This document shows positions 49,378-58,103 of a DNA stretch of 64,000 nt, piece by piece. A model generated the notes under the pieces. The model saw only the letters and a list, made by a program, of their open reading frames with translations. It did no database searches and was not told the origin of the DNA. This DNA is from Phycisphaerales bacterium (GTDB lineage Bacteria > Planctomycetota > Phycisphaerae > Phycisphaerales > SM1A02): the NCBI GenBank assembly GCA_022446965.1, contig JAKVBV010000012.1:1-64000 (forward strand). The letters are read 5' to 3'. Both the position numbers and the translations under genes were made by a program. How positions within the stretch are numbered: the stretch's first letter is position 1; the number at the start of each line of letters is the position of its first letter.

Positions 49378-50507
49378 CAGCCGCGCACCAGATCGTCGTT
49401 CGAGGGGAACCGCTGCAGGGCGCTGAGAAGTTGTTCAATCTGCACGGCGGGCTTCATGTTCATCAAGCGTCGACGCAAGGCCGAGACTGTCTTGAATTCC
49501 ACGTCGCCCATCAACTTGTCTTCTCGACGCGTTCCCGACGCGGCGAGGTTGATCGCTGGATACAGCCGCTGATCGGCGATGGACCGATCAAGGATCAACT
49601 CCATGTTGCCAGTGCCCTTGAACTCCTCAAAGATCACCTGATCAGCGCGGCTGCCGGTGTCCACGAGGCACGTGGCGAGCATGGTGAGCGAGCCACCTTC
49701 TTCGGCCTTGCGGGCGGCGCCGAACAACTGCTTGGGAATCTCGAGTGCCTTGGAGTCGAGCCCGCCGCTCATCGTGCGGCCGCTGTTGCCGTACTTGCGC
49801 GAGTTGTTGAAGGCGCGGCCCAGCCGGGTGAGCGAATCAAGCAGCACCACCACGTCTTGCCCCGCTTCGAGCAGGCGCTTGGCTCGGTCGACTGCGAGCA
49901 TGCCCAGCTCGATGTGCCGGTCGACTGCTTCGTCGTTGGACGAGGCGAGCACTTCAGCGGGCACGTTGCGGCGGAAGTCGGTGACTTCTTCCGGGCGTTC
50001 ATCGATCAACAAGGCGACCAGTTTCACATGCGGGTGATTCTGGTGAATGCCCTTGGCGATCTGCTGCAGCAGCACGGTCTTGCCGGCTTTGGGCGGGGCC
50101 ACGATCAAACCGCGGGTGCCAAAGCCGATGGGGCAGAAGAGGTCGATCAGACGACACGCCGGGGGACACCCTCGGTGCTCGAGGGCCATCCGTGGTTCGG
50201 GGTCGATCGGGGTGAGTTCGGTGAATGATTTCCGGGCCGCCCAGTCTTCCGGATGCATGCCTTCGATCTGCACCAGCGTCTCTACCACCGCACGAGCGGC
50301 GCCGCGGGGCTTGCCCGACCGGCGACGCGGCCGCTTCATCGTCACCGTGGCTTCGATCCGCATGCCTTCGCGCAGCGCATGATCGTCGGCCAGCTGCTGC
50401 GGTACGAGCGGGTCGGCATCATTGACGACGATGCCATTGTCGTACTGCCGGAGCCGGCACTCCTGGGATGAAACCCAGTCGAGGATGCCTGATACGGAGT
50501 CGGTCAT
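49377..50507 (-). CDS. rho: short transcription termination factor Rho-like protein
   Basis: 376 residues; E. coli Rho has 419. The ATPase core is intact: the P-loop APPKAGKTVL (about 137-146), LIDERPEEVTDFRR, the Q-loop/R-loop region DSLTRLGRAFNN and SGGLDSKALEIPKQLFGAAR. The N-terminal helical domain is missing, and the RNA-binding cold-shock segment is poor: where other Rho proteins have GFGFLR it reads SSQECRLRQYDNG. It may be a second, specialised Rho or a lineage variant. ATG at 50507 begins MTDSVSGILDW. Confidence 0.88.
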   Translation of the reverse strand: MTDSVSGILDWVSSQECRLRQYDNGIVVNDADPLVPQQLADDHALREGMRIEATVTMKRPRRRSGKPRGAARAVVETLVQIEGMHPEDWAARKSFTELTPIDPEPRMALEHRGCPPACRLIDLFCPIGFGTRGLIVAPPKAGKTVLLQQIAKGIHQNHPHVKLVALLIDERPEEVTDFRRNVPAEVLASSNDEAVDRHIELGMLAVDRAKRLLEAGQDVVVLLDSLTRLGRAFNNSRKYGNSGRTMSGGLDSKALEIPKQLFGAARKAEEGGSLTMLATCLVDTGSRADQVIFEEFKGTGNMELILDRSIADQRLYPAINLAASGTRREDKLMGDVEFKTVSALRRRLMNMKPAVQIEQLLSALQRFPSNDDLVRG

Positions 50508-50596
50508 GGGTGTGTGGTGTGCAGGAGCGATCGAACCCATGTTCGGAAGTCATCTCCACGCAGCCGGAGGTATTGGACCAGCGCCGCGGGGGCAGG

Positions 50597-51547
50597 TCAA
50601 ACGGCGGAACGGGCCAGTGCAGCTGCGGTCCGTGCATTGGCCACAAGGACGGCGATGTTGGCCTGCAATGTGGCGCCCTTGGAGATGGTCGCCATGGCCT
50701 GCAGCAGATCGGGTGTACGCATGGGACCAGTAGTGCTGACACCCGCTTCGGCGGCGTCGGCCCAGGCTGAAGCGTCGGTGCGGTCCAACGCGGCTTCGAC
50801 CGGAGGATCCTGCACGCACAGCACGCCGCCACCGCCCATGGTCCAGTGGGCCTGCGCAATTGCCGCGGGGTGTTCGGTTGACGTCACCGGCGGCGCATCA
50901 TCGGCCCCGGTCGACAGGAAGGCGGGCATGCGGGAGGTGTCCATGCCGAGTACCGGCACGCCCAGCGTCTGCAGCGCTTCGGCCGTGGCGTGCACGTCAA
51001 GAATCGACTTGGCTCCTGCGCACACCACGCCCACCGGCGTGCGGGCGAGCATGCCCAGATCGGCCGAGACATCAAGATGGTCCTGCCAGTTGCGGTGCAC
51101 ACCCCCGATGCCGCCAGTGGCGAACCAGCGGATAGGTGGAGCGATCGATGCGGCCTGCTGCAGCAGCATCAACGTGCCGCCAACGGTGGTGCCTGCAGTC
51201 GTGCCCGCAGCACAGTGCAGGGCGGTTGATTCTGGTGCGGCTTTCGCCGGTGCGGCCAGTGCAAGATGTTCGAGCGTGGCGTCATCGAGGCCGATCATGG
51301 GCTGGCCATCCACAATGGCGCACGTGGCCGGGACAGCGCCAGCTGTGCGCACCGTGTCGGCGAGCAGGCGGCTTGTGGCCAGATGCAGTGGGGATGCTGG
51401 ATCGATGCCCTCTGGGCAGTCGCCATGGTCAGCCTGCCACGTGGAACGAGGCAGCCCGCAGGTGAGCACTGCTGTTTCCAGTGCCACGACAGGTCGGCCC
51501 TGGTCGAGGGCGTCGGCGACCTCCGGATGTAGTGTGACGACCGTCAC
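50597..51547 (-). CDS. psuG: pseudouridine-5'-phosphate glycosidase
   Basis: 316 residues. VVALETAVLTCGLP, the manganese/phosphate region ATGGIGGVHR and the catalytic Lys segment VVCAGAKSILD are PsuG signatures. It splits pseudouridine 5'-phosphate into uracil and ribose 5-phosphate. The partner kinase PsuK is not adjacent. Start GTG at 51547 overlaps the helicase stop (GTGA), so the two RNA-related genes are coupled. Confidence 0.9.
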   Translation of the reverse strand: MTVVTLHPEVADALDQGRPVVALETAVLTCGLPRSTWQADHGDCPEGIDPASPLHLATSRLLADTVRTAGAVPATCAIVDGQPMIGLDDATLEHLALAAPAKAAPESTALHCAAGTTAGTTVGGTLMLLQQAASIAPPIRWFATGGIGGVHRNWQDHLDVSADLGMLARTPVGVVCAGAKSILDVHATAEALQTLGVPVLGMDTSRMPAFLSTGADDAPPVTSTEHPAAIAQAHWTMGGGGVLCVQDPPVEAALDRTDASAWADAAEAGVSTTGPMRTPDLLQAMATISKGATLQANIAVLVANARTAAALARSAV

Positions 51548-52887
51548 GAGCGACGAGTACGCAGCCGTCCACCCATGCCCTTCTTGGGCAGTGCAGTGGG
51601 CACGATGCCGCCGGGGAACTTGGCTTTATCGGCCGCGGACTTGGCGTCGGGCAGCTGGTTCACGGAGCGGGACTTGTCCTGCACCTCTTGTGCCTTGGCC
51701 TTGGACTGTGCTTCGATGCGACGTCGGTCCTTCTCCGGCGGCGGCGAGGGCGTGAAGTCCTCGTAGGTCATTTCCGGGATCTCGACGTTGGTCAACTGCA
51801 TGATGCCGTCGACGAGCCCGCCCTGATCCGGCGTGACGAACATGATGGCCTGGCCATCGCTGCCCGCTCGGGCGGTGCGTCCGATGCGGTGGACATACAC
51901 CTCGGGGTCTTCGGGCACGTCGTAGTTGACCACATGCGTGATGCCCTTCACGTCGATACCGCGGGCGGCCAGATCTGAAGCGATCAGCACACGCAACTTG
52001 CCTTCACGCAGTTTGCGCATCACGCGGTCGCGTTGGCTCTGTCCCATGTCGGCGTGCAGGGTGCTCGCGTCGATGTTCTTGCGGTTGAGGGCGTCGCTGA
52101 CCTTGTCGCAGGTGGCCTTGGTGCGGCAGAACACCAACATGAGATCGGGATTCTCGGTCTTGATGACCTTCTGCAGCAGGCGTCGTTTGTCCCAGGGCTC
52201 GACAGCCATGAACCGCTGGTTCACCTGCGACACAGTGAGACTCTTGGCCTCGACCGTGGACAGATCCAGTGGGTTGGTCATGTACTGCTTGGCGAGCTTC
52301 TCGATCTCGGGCGAAATCGTGGCCGACACGAAGATTGTCTGATGCTCGTGCTTGATGGCCCCGAGGATCTTGCGGATGTCCTCGCGGAAGCCGATGTCGA
52401 GCATGCGGTCCACTTCGTCGAGCAGCGCGATCTTGAGATGCTTGTAGGGCAGCATGTGCCGCTGGTGCATGTCCATCACGCGCCCAGGCGTGCCCACGAT
52501 GATGTGGGGGTGCCGCTCGAGCTTCTTCTGTTGCACCGTGATCTTCTGGCCGCCATACACGGGGACCACATCAAGCTGCGTGTGCTTGCCGAGTACGTCG
52601 ATTTCCCGAGCCACCTGCACGGCCAATTCCCGTGTGGGCACGAGGACGAGTGCGCCAAACGTGTCTTCCACAGTCAGGGCGTGCAGCAGGGGCAGGCCGA
52701 AGGCGGCCGTCTTGCCGGTGCCGGTCTTGGATTGCCCGAGGATGTCGCGGCCTTCGATGGCCTGCGGAATGAGTTCCGCCTGGACATGTGTGGGGTGTTC
52801 GAAGCCCGCTTCGGTGATGCCTTTGAGCACCTCCGGGCGGAGGCCGATCGACTCGAACGTCGCGTCGGTGTTGAAGATTTCGCTCAT
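51544..52887 (-). CDS. DEAD-box-family RNA helicase with DEVD motif
   Basis: 447 residues. Q motif and motif I (GQSKTGTGKT), Ia (PTRELAVQV), II (LLDEVDRMLD, so DEVD instead of DEAD), III (SAT), IV (LVFCRTK), V (ASDLAARGIDV) and VI (HRIGRTARAG) are all there. The C-terminal 70 residues are Lys/Arg/Ala-rich and probably bind RNA. A role in ribosome assembly or mRNA turnover is likely. The ATG at 52887 starts MSEIFNTDATFESIG; upstream frame is noise. Confidence 0.9.
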   Translation of the reverse strand: MSEIFNTDATFESIGLRPEVLKGITEAGFEHPTHVQAELIPQAIEGRDILGQSKTGTGKTAAFGLPLLHALTVEDTFGALVLVPTRELAVQVAREIDVLGKHTQLDVVPVYGGQKITVQQKKLERHPHIIVGTPGRVMDMHQRHMLPYKHLKIALLDEVDRMLDIGFREDIRKILGAIKHEHQTIFVSATISPEIEKLAKQYMTNPLDLSTVEAKSLTVSQVNQRFMAVEPWDKRRLLQKVIKTENPDLMLVFCRTKATCDKVSDALNRKNIDASTLHADMGQSQRDRVMRKLREGKLRVLIASDLAARGIDVKGITHVVNYDVPEDPEVYVHRIGRTARAGSDGQAIMFVTPDQGGLVDGIMQLTNVEIPEMTYEDFTPSPPPEKDRRRIEAQSKAKAQEVQDKSRSVNQLPDAKSAADKAKFPGGIVPTALPKKGMGGRLRTRRS

Positions 52888-52959
52888 TGAGGTCTCGCCG
52901 AGAATGGGGATCGTGGCCGAGGTGGCGGAGATCCGCTCGCGGCGTGTGTAGAAGCGCTC

Positions 52960-52989
52960 ATGATAGGATTCCGCGGCCGTCGATAGCAA
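52960..52989 (-). promoter_or_regulatory. possible promoter of helicase-psuG
   Basis: TTGCTA (52984-52989) and TATCAT (52960-52965) on the minus strand with an 18-base spacer, leaving a leader of about 65 bases. Confidence 0.45.
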
Positions 52990-53026
52990 CTATTGACGAC
53001 GATTGAAGACCACATGTAGGGCACGG

Positions 53027-54178
53027 ATGCACGCTGACAGCACCTTACAGATCGATTTGGACGCGATTGCTTCCAATGCAGCAGTGCTGCACGACCTGTG
53101 CGATCGTCAAGCTATGTGTGGCGTGCTCAAAGCCGATGCCTACGGATTGGGCGCGCATGCCATCGCACCGGTGCTTGAGGCCGCTGGTTGGAGCCTGCTT
53201 GCTGTCCATCGCATCGACGAAGCCCTGGCGCTTCTGGATCACGTGTCGGTGCCCTTGCTGGTGCTGGGTCCTGTGCGTGACCTGACCCCGCTGCACCCGC
53301 TGGCGGCACCTTTGGGTGATGGTCGAGTGCAATTGGTGATTCAAGATGGCGCGGCGCTCGATGACGTGCGTGGGCTGGCGCACGCCATGTCGCGTCCGAT
53401 CGGGGTCCATCTCGAGGTGGACACCGGCATGGGCCGTGGTATGCATCTGAACGACGCGGCCAACATGCTGCGCGGCATGCTGGCCGATCCACGTCTGGTG
53501 ACACATGGTGTGATGTCGCATTTCACAGCGGCAGCTGATCGAGAGCGAACCCGGTCGCAGTTCGCAGACTTCGATCGCATGCTGTTGCCGATGCGACGGC
53601 GATTGCCAGTGACGTGTCGGCGACACATTGCCGCGACCACCGCTGCCCTTCGAGACGCCGAGGTTCGCGGTGACATGGTGCGCATCGGACTGGGGTGGGC
53701 GGGGCATGCCGTAGCGCTGGATGATCAGATGCATCTGACCGGCGCCGTGCGATGGCAGGCCAGCATCGCAAGCGTTCGCGCCGTGCCATCTGGGACTGCC
53801 GTTGGGTATGGCGGTCGTCACGTGTGTGCTCGCGATGCCAGACTCGCCATGGTGCCGGTGGGCTACGCCGATGGACTTCCTGTGCAGGCCACGGGGCAGC
53901 GACTCACGGTGCGCGATGCCAAGGGGGAAGCGATCGGCACGGCGCCCATCGTGGGCACGGTGGCGATGGATCAAGTGATGATCGACGTCACGCATCTGTC
54001 CGCGGCCGTGGATGTAGGCACCAGTGTCGAGGTGTTCGGGCCCGAGACGTTCTCGGCATTTGCTGCGTCGATGGGGTTGCAGCCACACCATCTCTTGACG
54101 AACATCGGCCCACGTGTGCACCGACGGCTGATCTCCAGCGCGGGCGCGACACGCACGCACGCTGTTGCCGCGGGCTGA
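53027..54178 (+). CDS. alr: alanine racemase
   Basis: 383 residues. The PLP Lys is in GVLKADAYGLGA and the catalytic Tyr in TAVGYGGRHVC; VPVGYADGLP and AMDQVMIDVT complete the C-terminal domain. It makes D-alanine for peptidoglycan, consistent with murG and ftsW. The ATG at 53027 starts MHADSTLQIDLDAI; an in-frame start at 53003 is possible. TTGACG at 52993 with a weak -10 leads this gene, divergent from the helicase. Confidence 0.92.
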   Translation: MHADSTLQIDLDAIASNAAVLHDLCDRQAMCGVLKADAYGLGAHAIAPVLEAAGWSLLAVHRIDEALALLDHVSVPLLVLGPVRDLTPLHPLAAPLGDGRVQLVIQDGAALDDVRGLAHAMSRPIGVHLEVDTGMGRGMHLNDAANMLRGMLADPRLVTHGVMSHFTAAADRERTRSQFADFDRMLLPMRRRLPVTCRRHIAATTAALRDAEVRGDMVRIGLGWAGHAVALDDQMHLTGAVRWQASIASVRAVPSGTAVGYGGRHVCARDARLAMVPVGYADGLPVQATGQRLTVRDAKGEAIGTAPIVGTVAMDQVMIDVTHLSAAVDVGTSVEVFGPETFSAFAASMGLQPHHLLTNIGPRVHRRLISSAGATRTHAVAAG

Positions 54179-54211
54179 CGCATCCTTCGCTGAGTAGGGC
54201 GTGGAGCGACC

Positions 54212-54217
54212 TATACT
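54212..54217 (+). promoter_or_regulatory. TANNNT box before mqnA
   Basis: TATACT six bases before the ATG at 54224: the ideal distance for a leaderless transcript. Confidence 0.5.
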
Positions 54218-54223
54218 TCACGC

Positions 54224-55102
54224 ATGTCCGTCGTTGCCGAACGTCCCTTGCCACTTGATGCAGCACCTGTCACCGGTGACCGGGCGCTCTTGCGTGTTGG
54301 ACTGGTGCCCTATCTGAACGCCTGGCCCGTGGCCTGGGGGCTTGATGGGTTGCGTGACTGGCAGACCACCGCGATGGTGCCGTCGGCCCTAGCTCGTGCG
54401 CTCGGCGAGGGGGACATTGATCTGTCGCTGGGATCATCGATCGACGCGGTACGCATCGATCCTCAGCCACTGGTGATTCCTGTGGCGCCAATCGCGAGCA
54501 ATGGTCCCACCCGCACCGTGCAGTTGGTGTCGAGTGTGCCGCCGGCGGAGATCACGCATCTGCATTGCGATACCGACAGTCACACCAGTGTGGCACTAGC
54601 TCGGATTCTGCTGCGTGATGTGTGGGGTGTTGATCCTGAACTCGTTCCGTGGGATGCGCGAGCTGGATTGGAGTCATGGGGGGCGGATGACACACCCCGA
54701 TCGGTGCTCATGATCGGCGACAAGGTGATGACCGACATCGTTGATCCGGCCGTGCACGCCCACACGATCGATCTGGGTGAAGCATGGTGCTCAGCCATGG
54801 GACTGCCTTTCGTCTTCGCAGTGTGGATGTTGCGTGCCGAGTGTGCCGACCGTGCCCGTGGCGTGGCTGCGGTGCTTGATCGTCAGCGACGCGCGAATCT
54901 GATGCGATTTGAGGCGATGGTGGCAGCAGGTGCACGGCAGCATGGCTGGCCGCTGCGCGTGGCCGAGGGCTATCTGGCCGACACGCTGTGCTATGAGTTC
55001 GGCGCAGCGCAACGGCAGGGGTATGAGGCGTTCGTTCAGCGGTGTGTCGAGCACGACCTGTTGCCAGGCGGCACGACGATTCGCTGGGCCGACGTGCACT
55101 GA
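54224..55102 (+). CDS. mqnA: chorismate dehydratase MqnA (futalosine pathway)
   Basis: 292 residues. VGLVPYLNAWPVAWGL at the N-terminus, the binding-loop LSLGSSIDAV, and DLGEAWCSAMGLPFVFAVW are typical of MqnA, which converts chorismate to 3-enolpyruvyl-benzoate in the futalosine route to menaquinone. Its presence implies menaquinone respiration by that route; the other mqn genes are elsewhere. An extension of about 20 residues precedes the domain. Confidence 0.9.
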   Translation: MSVVAERPLPLDAAPVTGDRALLRVGLVPYLNAWPVAWGLDGLRDWQTTAMVPSALARALGEGDIDLSLGSSIDAVRIDPQPLVIPVAPIASNGPTRTVQLVSSVPPAEITHLHCDTDSHTSVALARILLRDVWGVDPELVPWDARAGLESWGADDTPRSVLMIGDKVMTDIVDPAVHAHTIDLGEAWCSAMGLPFVFAVWMLRAECADRARGVAAVLDRQRRANLMRFEAMVAAGARQHGWPLRVAEGYLADTLCYEFGAAQRQGYEAFVQRCVEHDLLPGGTTIRWADVH

Positions 55103-55103
55103 C

Positions 55104-56639
55104 ATGCCCCGGCGTCCGGAGTTTCGCTCCAGCGTCATCGCCGATCTCAATCGTCAATTGGAGTGGGCGCCCGAAGCCGTGCGCCGCAAACGCCTCGAGT
55201 CTGCAGAAGCACTGATTCGTGACATCGATGCTGACCGTGGCTACCCCATGGACTTCATTACCTTCCGTTTGACGGGCTATCGGCCCGATGAAGCGGGGCA
55301 GGAGGTGGTGGTGGGCGCCGCACTGCGGGCTGATCTGGTGACGATGATTCAGGTGGCATCGCGTGGGTGTCCACTTGAAGCTGGCGGTTCGCGTGGTCCA
55401 TTGCGGGATCTCGATCAGGTTGCGGCCTCCTTTGGCCGGAGTCGCAGTGGATTGCGGTCGATGCGTGATCAGGGATTGGTGCTGTGGTGGTCGCGGCTTG
55501 GCGATGGGCCGCTGCGCTTGGCGGCGCCCGATGACATGCTCACGTGGTTTCGCACCGCCGTCGATGTGGCACCCGGGTCGTCGCGAGTGGCAGGTCAGGT
55601 GGAGGACATCGAGCGACGCGCCGCAGCAATGGCATCCAGGCACGGCGATCTGGCCAGTTTGAGTCGGGCTGTAGCCCAAGATGTGGGCTGTTCGATCGAC
55701 ACCGTGCGCGGCGTGCTTCGTCGGGCGGTGGATGCGGGCCGGTTGGCGTTGGCCAAAGGCACGCGATTGGATGATCGACAAGGCACGCTGATCTTGCGAG
55801 GTGTGCGGCGGGGGGTATCTGCAACGGCGTTGGCATCAAGGCTGGGCATTGGTGTGCCCAGCGTGCACCGCGCGTGTCGTCGTGCGCAAATGAAACGTAT
55901 CAAGCGGGTATTGGCGTCGCCCCCGGTGCCGCGCAGCGATGGCGAAGAGACAGAGCCACCACGATTGCGATGGGACGCGGTGCTGGTGCCGGGGCGCGAT
56001 GTTGATGTCGATGTGGTGTCGTCGTATCACGGAACCGCTGCGGCGCTGGAGGTGTTGGCCGAGGCGGCATCGGGGTGCACGGCGCGGTCGGGCATCGACG
56101 CATGGGTGCGCGTGGAGGCGGCCGTGCAGGCCATGACGCGCCACTGGTGGGGTGTGCTGTTGGGGTTGACACCGGCTGTCGCGGCAGCGTTGTCCCAGTG
56201 GTCAGGGCGTCCTGCGGCCACCTTGCCAGCGCCGGTCATGGTGCGCGTGCTGCCGCCGCTGGTGGATGCGATGATCGACACCGTGAAACGAAGTGAAGAC
56301 GGGCCAGAACGCCTGTCGCAACGAGTTCGTGCGGCATGTGATCGGCGGTTGGTGCAGGTGGCAACGATGTCCGACCGCGGCATGAGCGCATCGGGCGAGG
56401 GCGTGTTTTTGATTCGGCACACGCCATGGCGTTTGGTGTTGCCCGATCCACGATGGGAACGGTCTTTCGATCGACTGCAGGACGACGACGTGGACTTCGC
56501 GTGCACACAACTGGCCTTGCGCGGGCAGACATTGACGTCTCCGGCGGCACTGGCTGCACGATTGGGCACGAGTGTGCAGTCGATCGTCGCCCGCACGGCC
56601 GCCATCCGCTCACGCTTGGGGTCAGACCCCAATTGTTAA
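55104..56639 (+). CDS. multi-HTH DNA-binding protein, sigma-factor-like
   Basis: 511 residues. The N-terminus contains EALIRDIDADRGYPMDFITF then RLTGYRPDE, a segment I associate with large planctomycete sigma-70-like proteins. At least three to four helix-turn-helix-like units follow: DLDQVAASFGRSRSGLRSM, SLSRAVAQDVGCSIDTVRGV, SATALASRLGIGVPSVHRAC and SPAALAARLGTSVQSIVART. Very Arg-rich between them. I suggest a transcription regulator or alternative sigma factor; the sigma assignment is uncertain. It starts one base after the mqnA stop. The last codons (LGSDPNC) come from a GGGGTCAGACCCC palindrome, so the original C-terminus may be lost. Confidence 0.7.
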   Translation: MPRRPEFRSSVIADLNRQLEWAPEAVRRKRLESAEALIRDIDADRGYPMDFITFRLTGYRPDEAGQEVVVGAALRADLVTMIQVASRGCPLEAGGSRGPLRDLDQVAASFGRSRSGLRSMRDQGLVLWWSRLGDGPLRLAAPDDMLTWFRTAVDVAPGSSRVAGQVEDIERRAAAMASRHGDLASLSRAVAQDVGCSIDTVRGVLRRAVDAGRLALAKGTRLDDRQGTLILRGVRRGVSATALASRLGIGVPSVHRACRRAQMKRIKRVLASPPVPRSDGEETEPPRLRWDAVLVPGRDVDVDVVSSYHGTAAALEVLAEAASGCTARSGIDAWVRVEAAVQAMTRHWWGVLLGLTPAVAAALSQWSGRPAATLPAPVMVRVLPPLVDAMIDTVKRSEDGPERLSQRVRAACDRRLVQVATMSDRGMSASGEGVFLIRHTPWRLVLPDPRWERSFDRLQDDDVDFACTQLALRGQTLTSPAALAARLGTSVQSIVARTAAIRSRLGSDPNC

Positions 56640-56751
56640 GGAAAATCGAAGTATGGCCATCATGTCGGCTACTGACGCCAACGTCGTCGCTTCTTCGCCG
56701 ATCGTGCGGCATCGTGCTTTTCGCGCAATATACGTTTGGGGTCTGACCTCC
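56619..56751. repeat. 133-bp segment bounded by inverted GGGGTCAGACCCC palindromes
   Basis: The left copy TTGGGGTCAGACCCCAA (56617-56633) and the right copy TTTGGGGTCTGACCTCCAA (56735-56753) are inverted relative to each other and enclose about 106 bases of lower-GC sequence with no gene. The right copy has one mismatch. The arrangement looks like a miniature non-autonomous element; no target-site duplication is obvious. It overlaps the 3' end of the multi-HTH gene. The remaining stretch to 56851 shows nothing further. Confidence 0.5.
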
Positions 56752-56851
56752 AATGCAGCCTTTTCGCACGTCATCCCGAGGGGACCTGTCTCGCGTGCTA
56801 TCTATGGCGGTATCAGGCGTTGCGCCTGTAGCACACGGTGTGCCACATGAG

Positions 56852-56882
56852 CGACGCCCGCAGCTCGGTGCTGCGGGCGTCG
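56852..56882 (-). terminator. terminator of rplM-rpsI
   Basis: Perfect 13-bp inverted repeat CGACGCCCGCAGC/GCTGCGGGCGTCG with a 5-base loop, 32 bases after the rpsI stop. No long T run on either side, so termination may be Rho-assisted or the hairpin may protect the 3' end. Confidence 0.65.
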
Positions 56883-56914
56883 TTCGATTCGTGGTTGTCA
56901 GGCCAGACGTTGGA

Positions 56915-57481
56915 TCAACGCTTGGAGAACTGGAACCGCTTACGGGCACCAGGCTGACCGGGCTTCTTGCGTTCCACCTTACGCGGGTCGCGGGTGAGGA
57001 AGCCGTGTTCGCGGAGGACGCCGTCCAGGGACGGGTCGAAGTTGCGGAGTGCTCGGCCAAGGCCCAGCACGATGGCACCGGCTTGTCCGGTATAGCCGCC
57101 ACCGCGGATGTTGACGGCCACGTCCACGCCACCGTGTGTGCCGGTGGTCTTGAGGACATAGTTGATGTCGTTGTGGTCACGCTCCTGCGAGAAGAACTCG
57201 GTGAGGTCGCGGTTGTTGACCTTGAACTGACCGTTGCCGGCCTTCACGCGGACACGTGCGACGGCAGCCTTGCGGCGGCCGGTGCCCCAGAACCAACCGC
57301 CTGAAGCGGGCTTGGTCGCCGCGGCGACGGACGCCGGTGCGGGGGTGGTGTCTTCGATGACGGGAGCCTCGATGGCTGCAGGTGCTTCGCTGGGCGTTTC
57401 GGGTGCCACTTCAGCGGGGGCTGCTGCTTCGGTCGGGGTGTCGGCGGTGTCGCCGTTTTCGATGGTGCCTTCGTCGGTCAT
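56915..57481 (-). CDS. rpsI: 30S ribosomal protein S9 with acidic N-terminal extension
   Basis: 188 residues; bacterial S9 is usually about 130. The S9 body (about 60-188) shows WGTGRRKAAVARVRV, GGGYTGQAGAIVLGLGRAL and the basic tail KKPGQPGARKRFQFSKR that reaches the ribosomal P site. The first 60 residues are Ala/Pro/Glu/Thr-rich and acidic, likely disordered. Located 18 bases after rplM, the standard L13-S9 pair. Confidence 0.95.
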   Translation of the reverse strand: MTDEGTIENGDTADTPTEAAAPAEVAPETPSEAPAAIEAPVIEDTTPAPASVAAATKPASGGWFWGTGRRKAAVARVRVKAGNGQFKVNNRDLTEFFSQERDHNDINYVLKTTGTHGGVDVAVNIRGGGYTGQAGAIVLGLGRALRNFDPSLDGVLREHGFLTRDPRKVERKKPGQPGARKRFQFSKR

Positions 57482-57499
57482 TGCTGGTCGAACTCCAGA

Positions 57500-57934
57500 T
57501 CAGCAGGACATGGCAGCTGGTTGCTGCGCGGTGTGCGGGTGGTCGCTTCCGGCGTACACCTTCAGCTTGGTCATCATCTGACGGCCCAGACGATTCTTGG
57601 GCAGCATGCGGCGGACCGCGGTCTCGACGACACGTTCCGGATGCTTCTCAATCACGGTGCCGACAGGTCGCTGACGCAGACCGCCGGGATAGCCCGAGTA
57701 CGACTTGACCATGCGCTGCTCAGCCTTGCGGCCGGTGAGCACGATCTTGTCGGCATTGGTCACGACCACGAAGTCACCGCAATCTACATGCGGTGTGTAG
57801 TCGGGACGATGCTTGCCCATCAGAACCCGGGCGATGGACACGGCCATGCGGCCGAGCACCTTGCCGTCGGCATCGACGTGATGCCATGAGCGATCAACGT
57901 CTTCACGCGTTTTGAAACTGGTCTGACGGGGCAT
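57500..57934 (-). CDS. rplM: 50S ribosomal protein L13
   Basis: 144 residues, normal length. DRSWHHVDADGKVLGRMAV, GDFVVVTNADKIVLTG and the segment KHPERVVETAVRRMLPKNRLG are L13 signatures. GGAGG is well placed for the ATG at 57934. It binds early in assembly of the large subunit. Heads the rplM-rpsI operon. Confidence 0.96.
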   Translation of the reverse strand: MPRQTSFKTREDVDRSWHHVDADGKVLGRMAVSIARVLMGKHRPDYTPHVDCGDFVVVTNADKIVLTGRKAEQRMVKSYSGYPGGLRQRPVGTVIEKHPERVVETAVRRMLPKNRLGRQMMTKLKVYAGSDHPHTAQQPAAMSC

Positions 57935-58090
57935 GGCCCGGTCCTCCTGCACCCCTGTTCGGGGCGTGCAATCACACGAAAGCCGTGGCCTGAATCGACC
58001 ACGGGCGAACCGAGGAGGATAGCGAAATCAGTGTGAAAATCAAGCCCACAATGCCCCTGCAAGGGGCATCAGCAGGGGTTCAAGGGCCGC

Positions 58091-58096
58091 TAGGGT
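58091..58096 (+). promoter_or_regulatory. TANNNT box before the CPBP gene
   Basis: TAGGGT seven bases before the ATG at 58104, though AGGG could also serve as Shine-Dalgarno. Confidence 0.3.
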
Positions 58097-58103
58097 GTTC
58101 GCC

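Noticed and set aside
56572-56850. 92-codon plus-strand frame overlapping the end of the multi-HTH gene
   Set aside because: It crosses the candidate miniature element and both palindromes; no plausible start or product.
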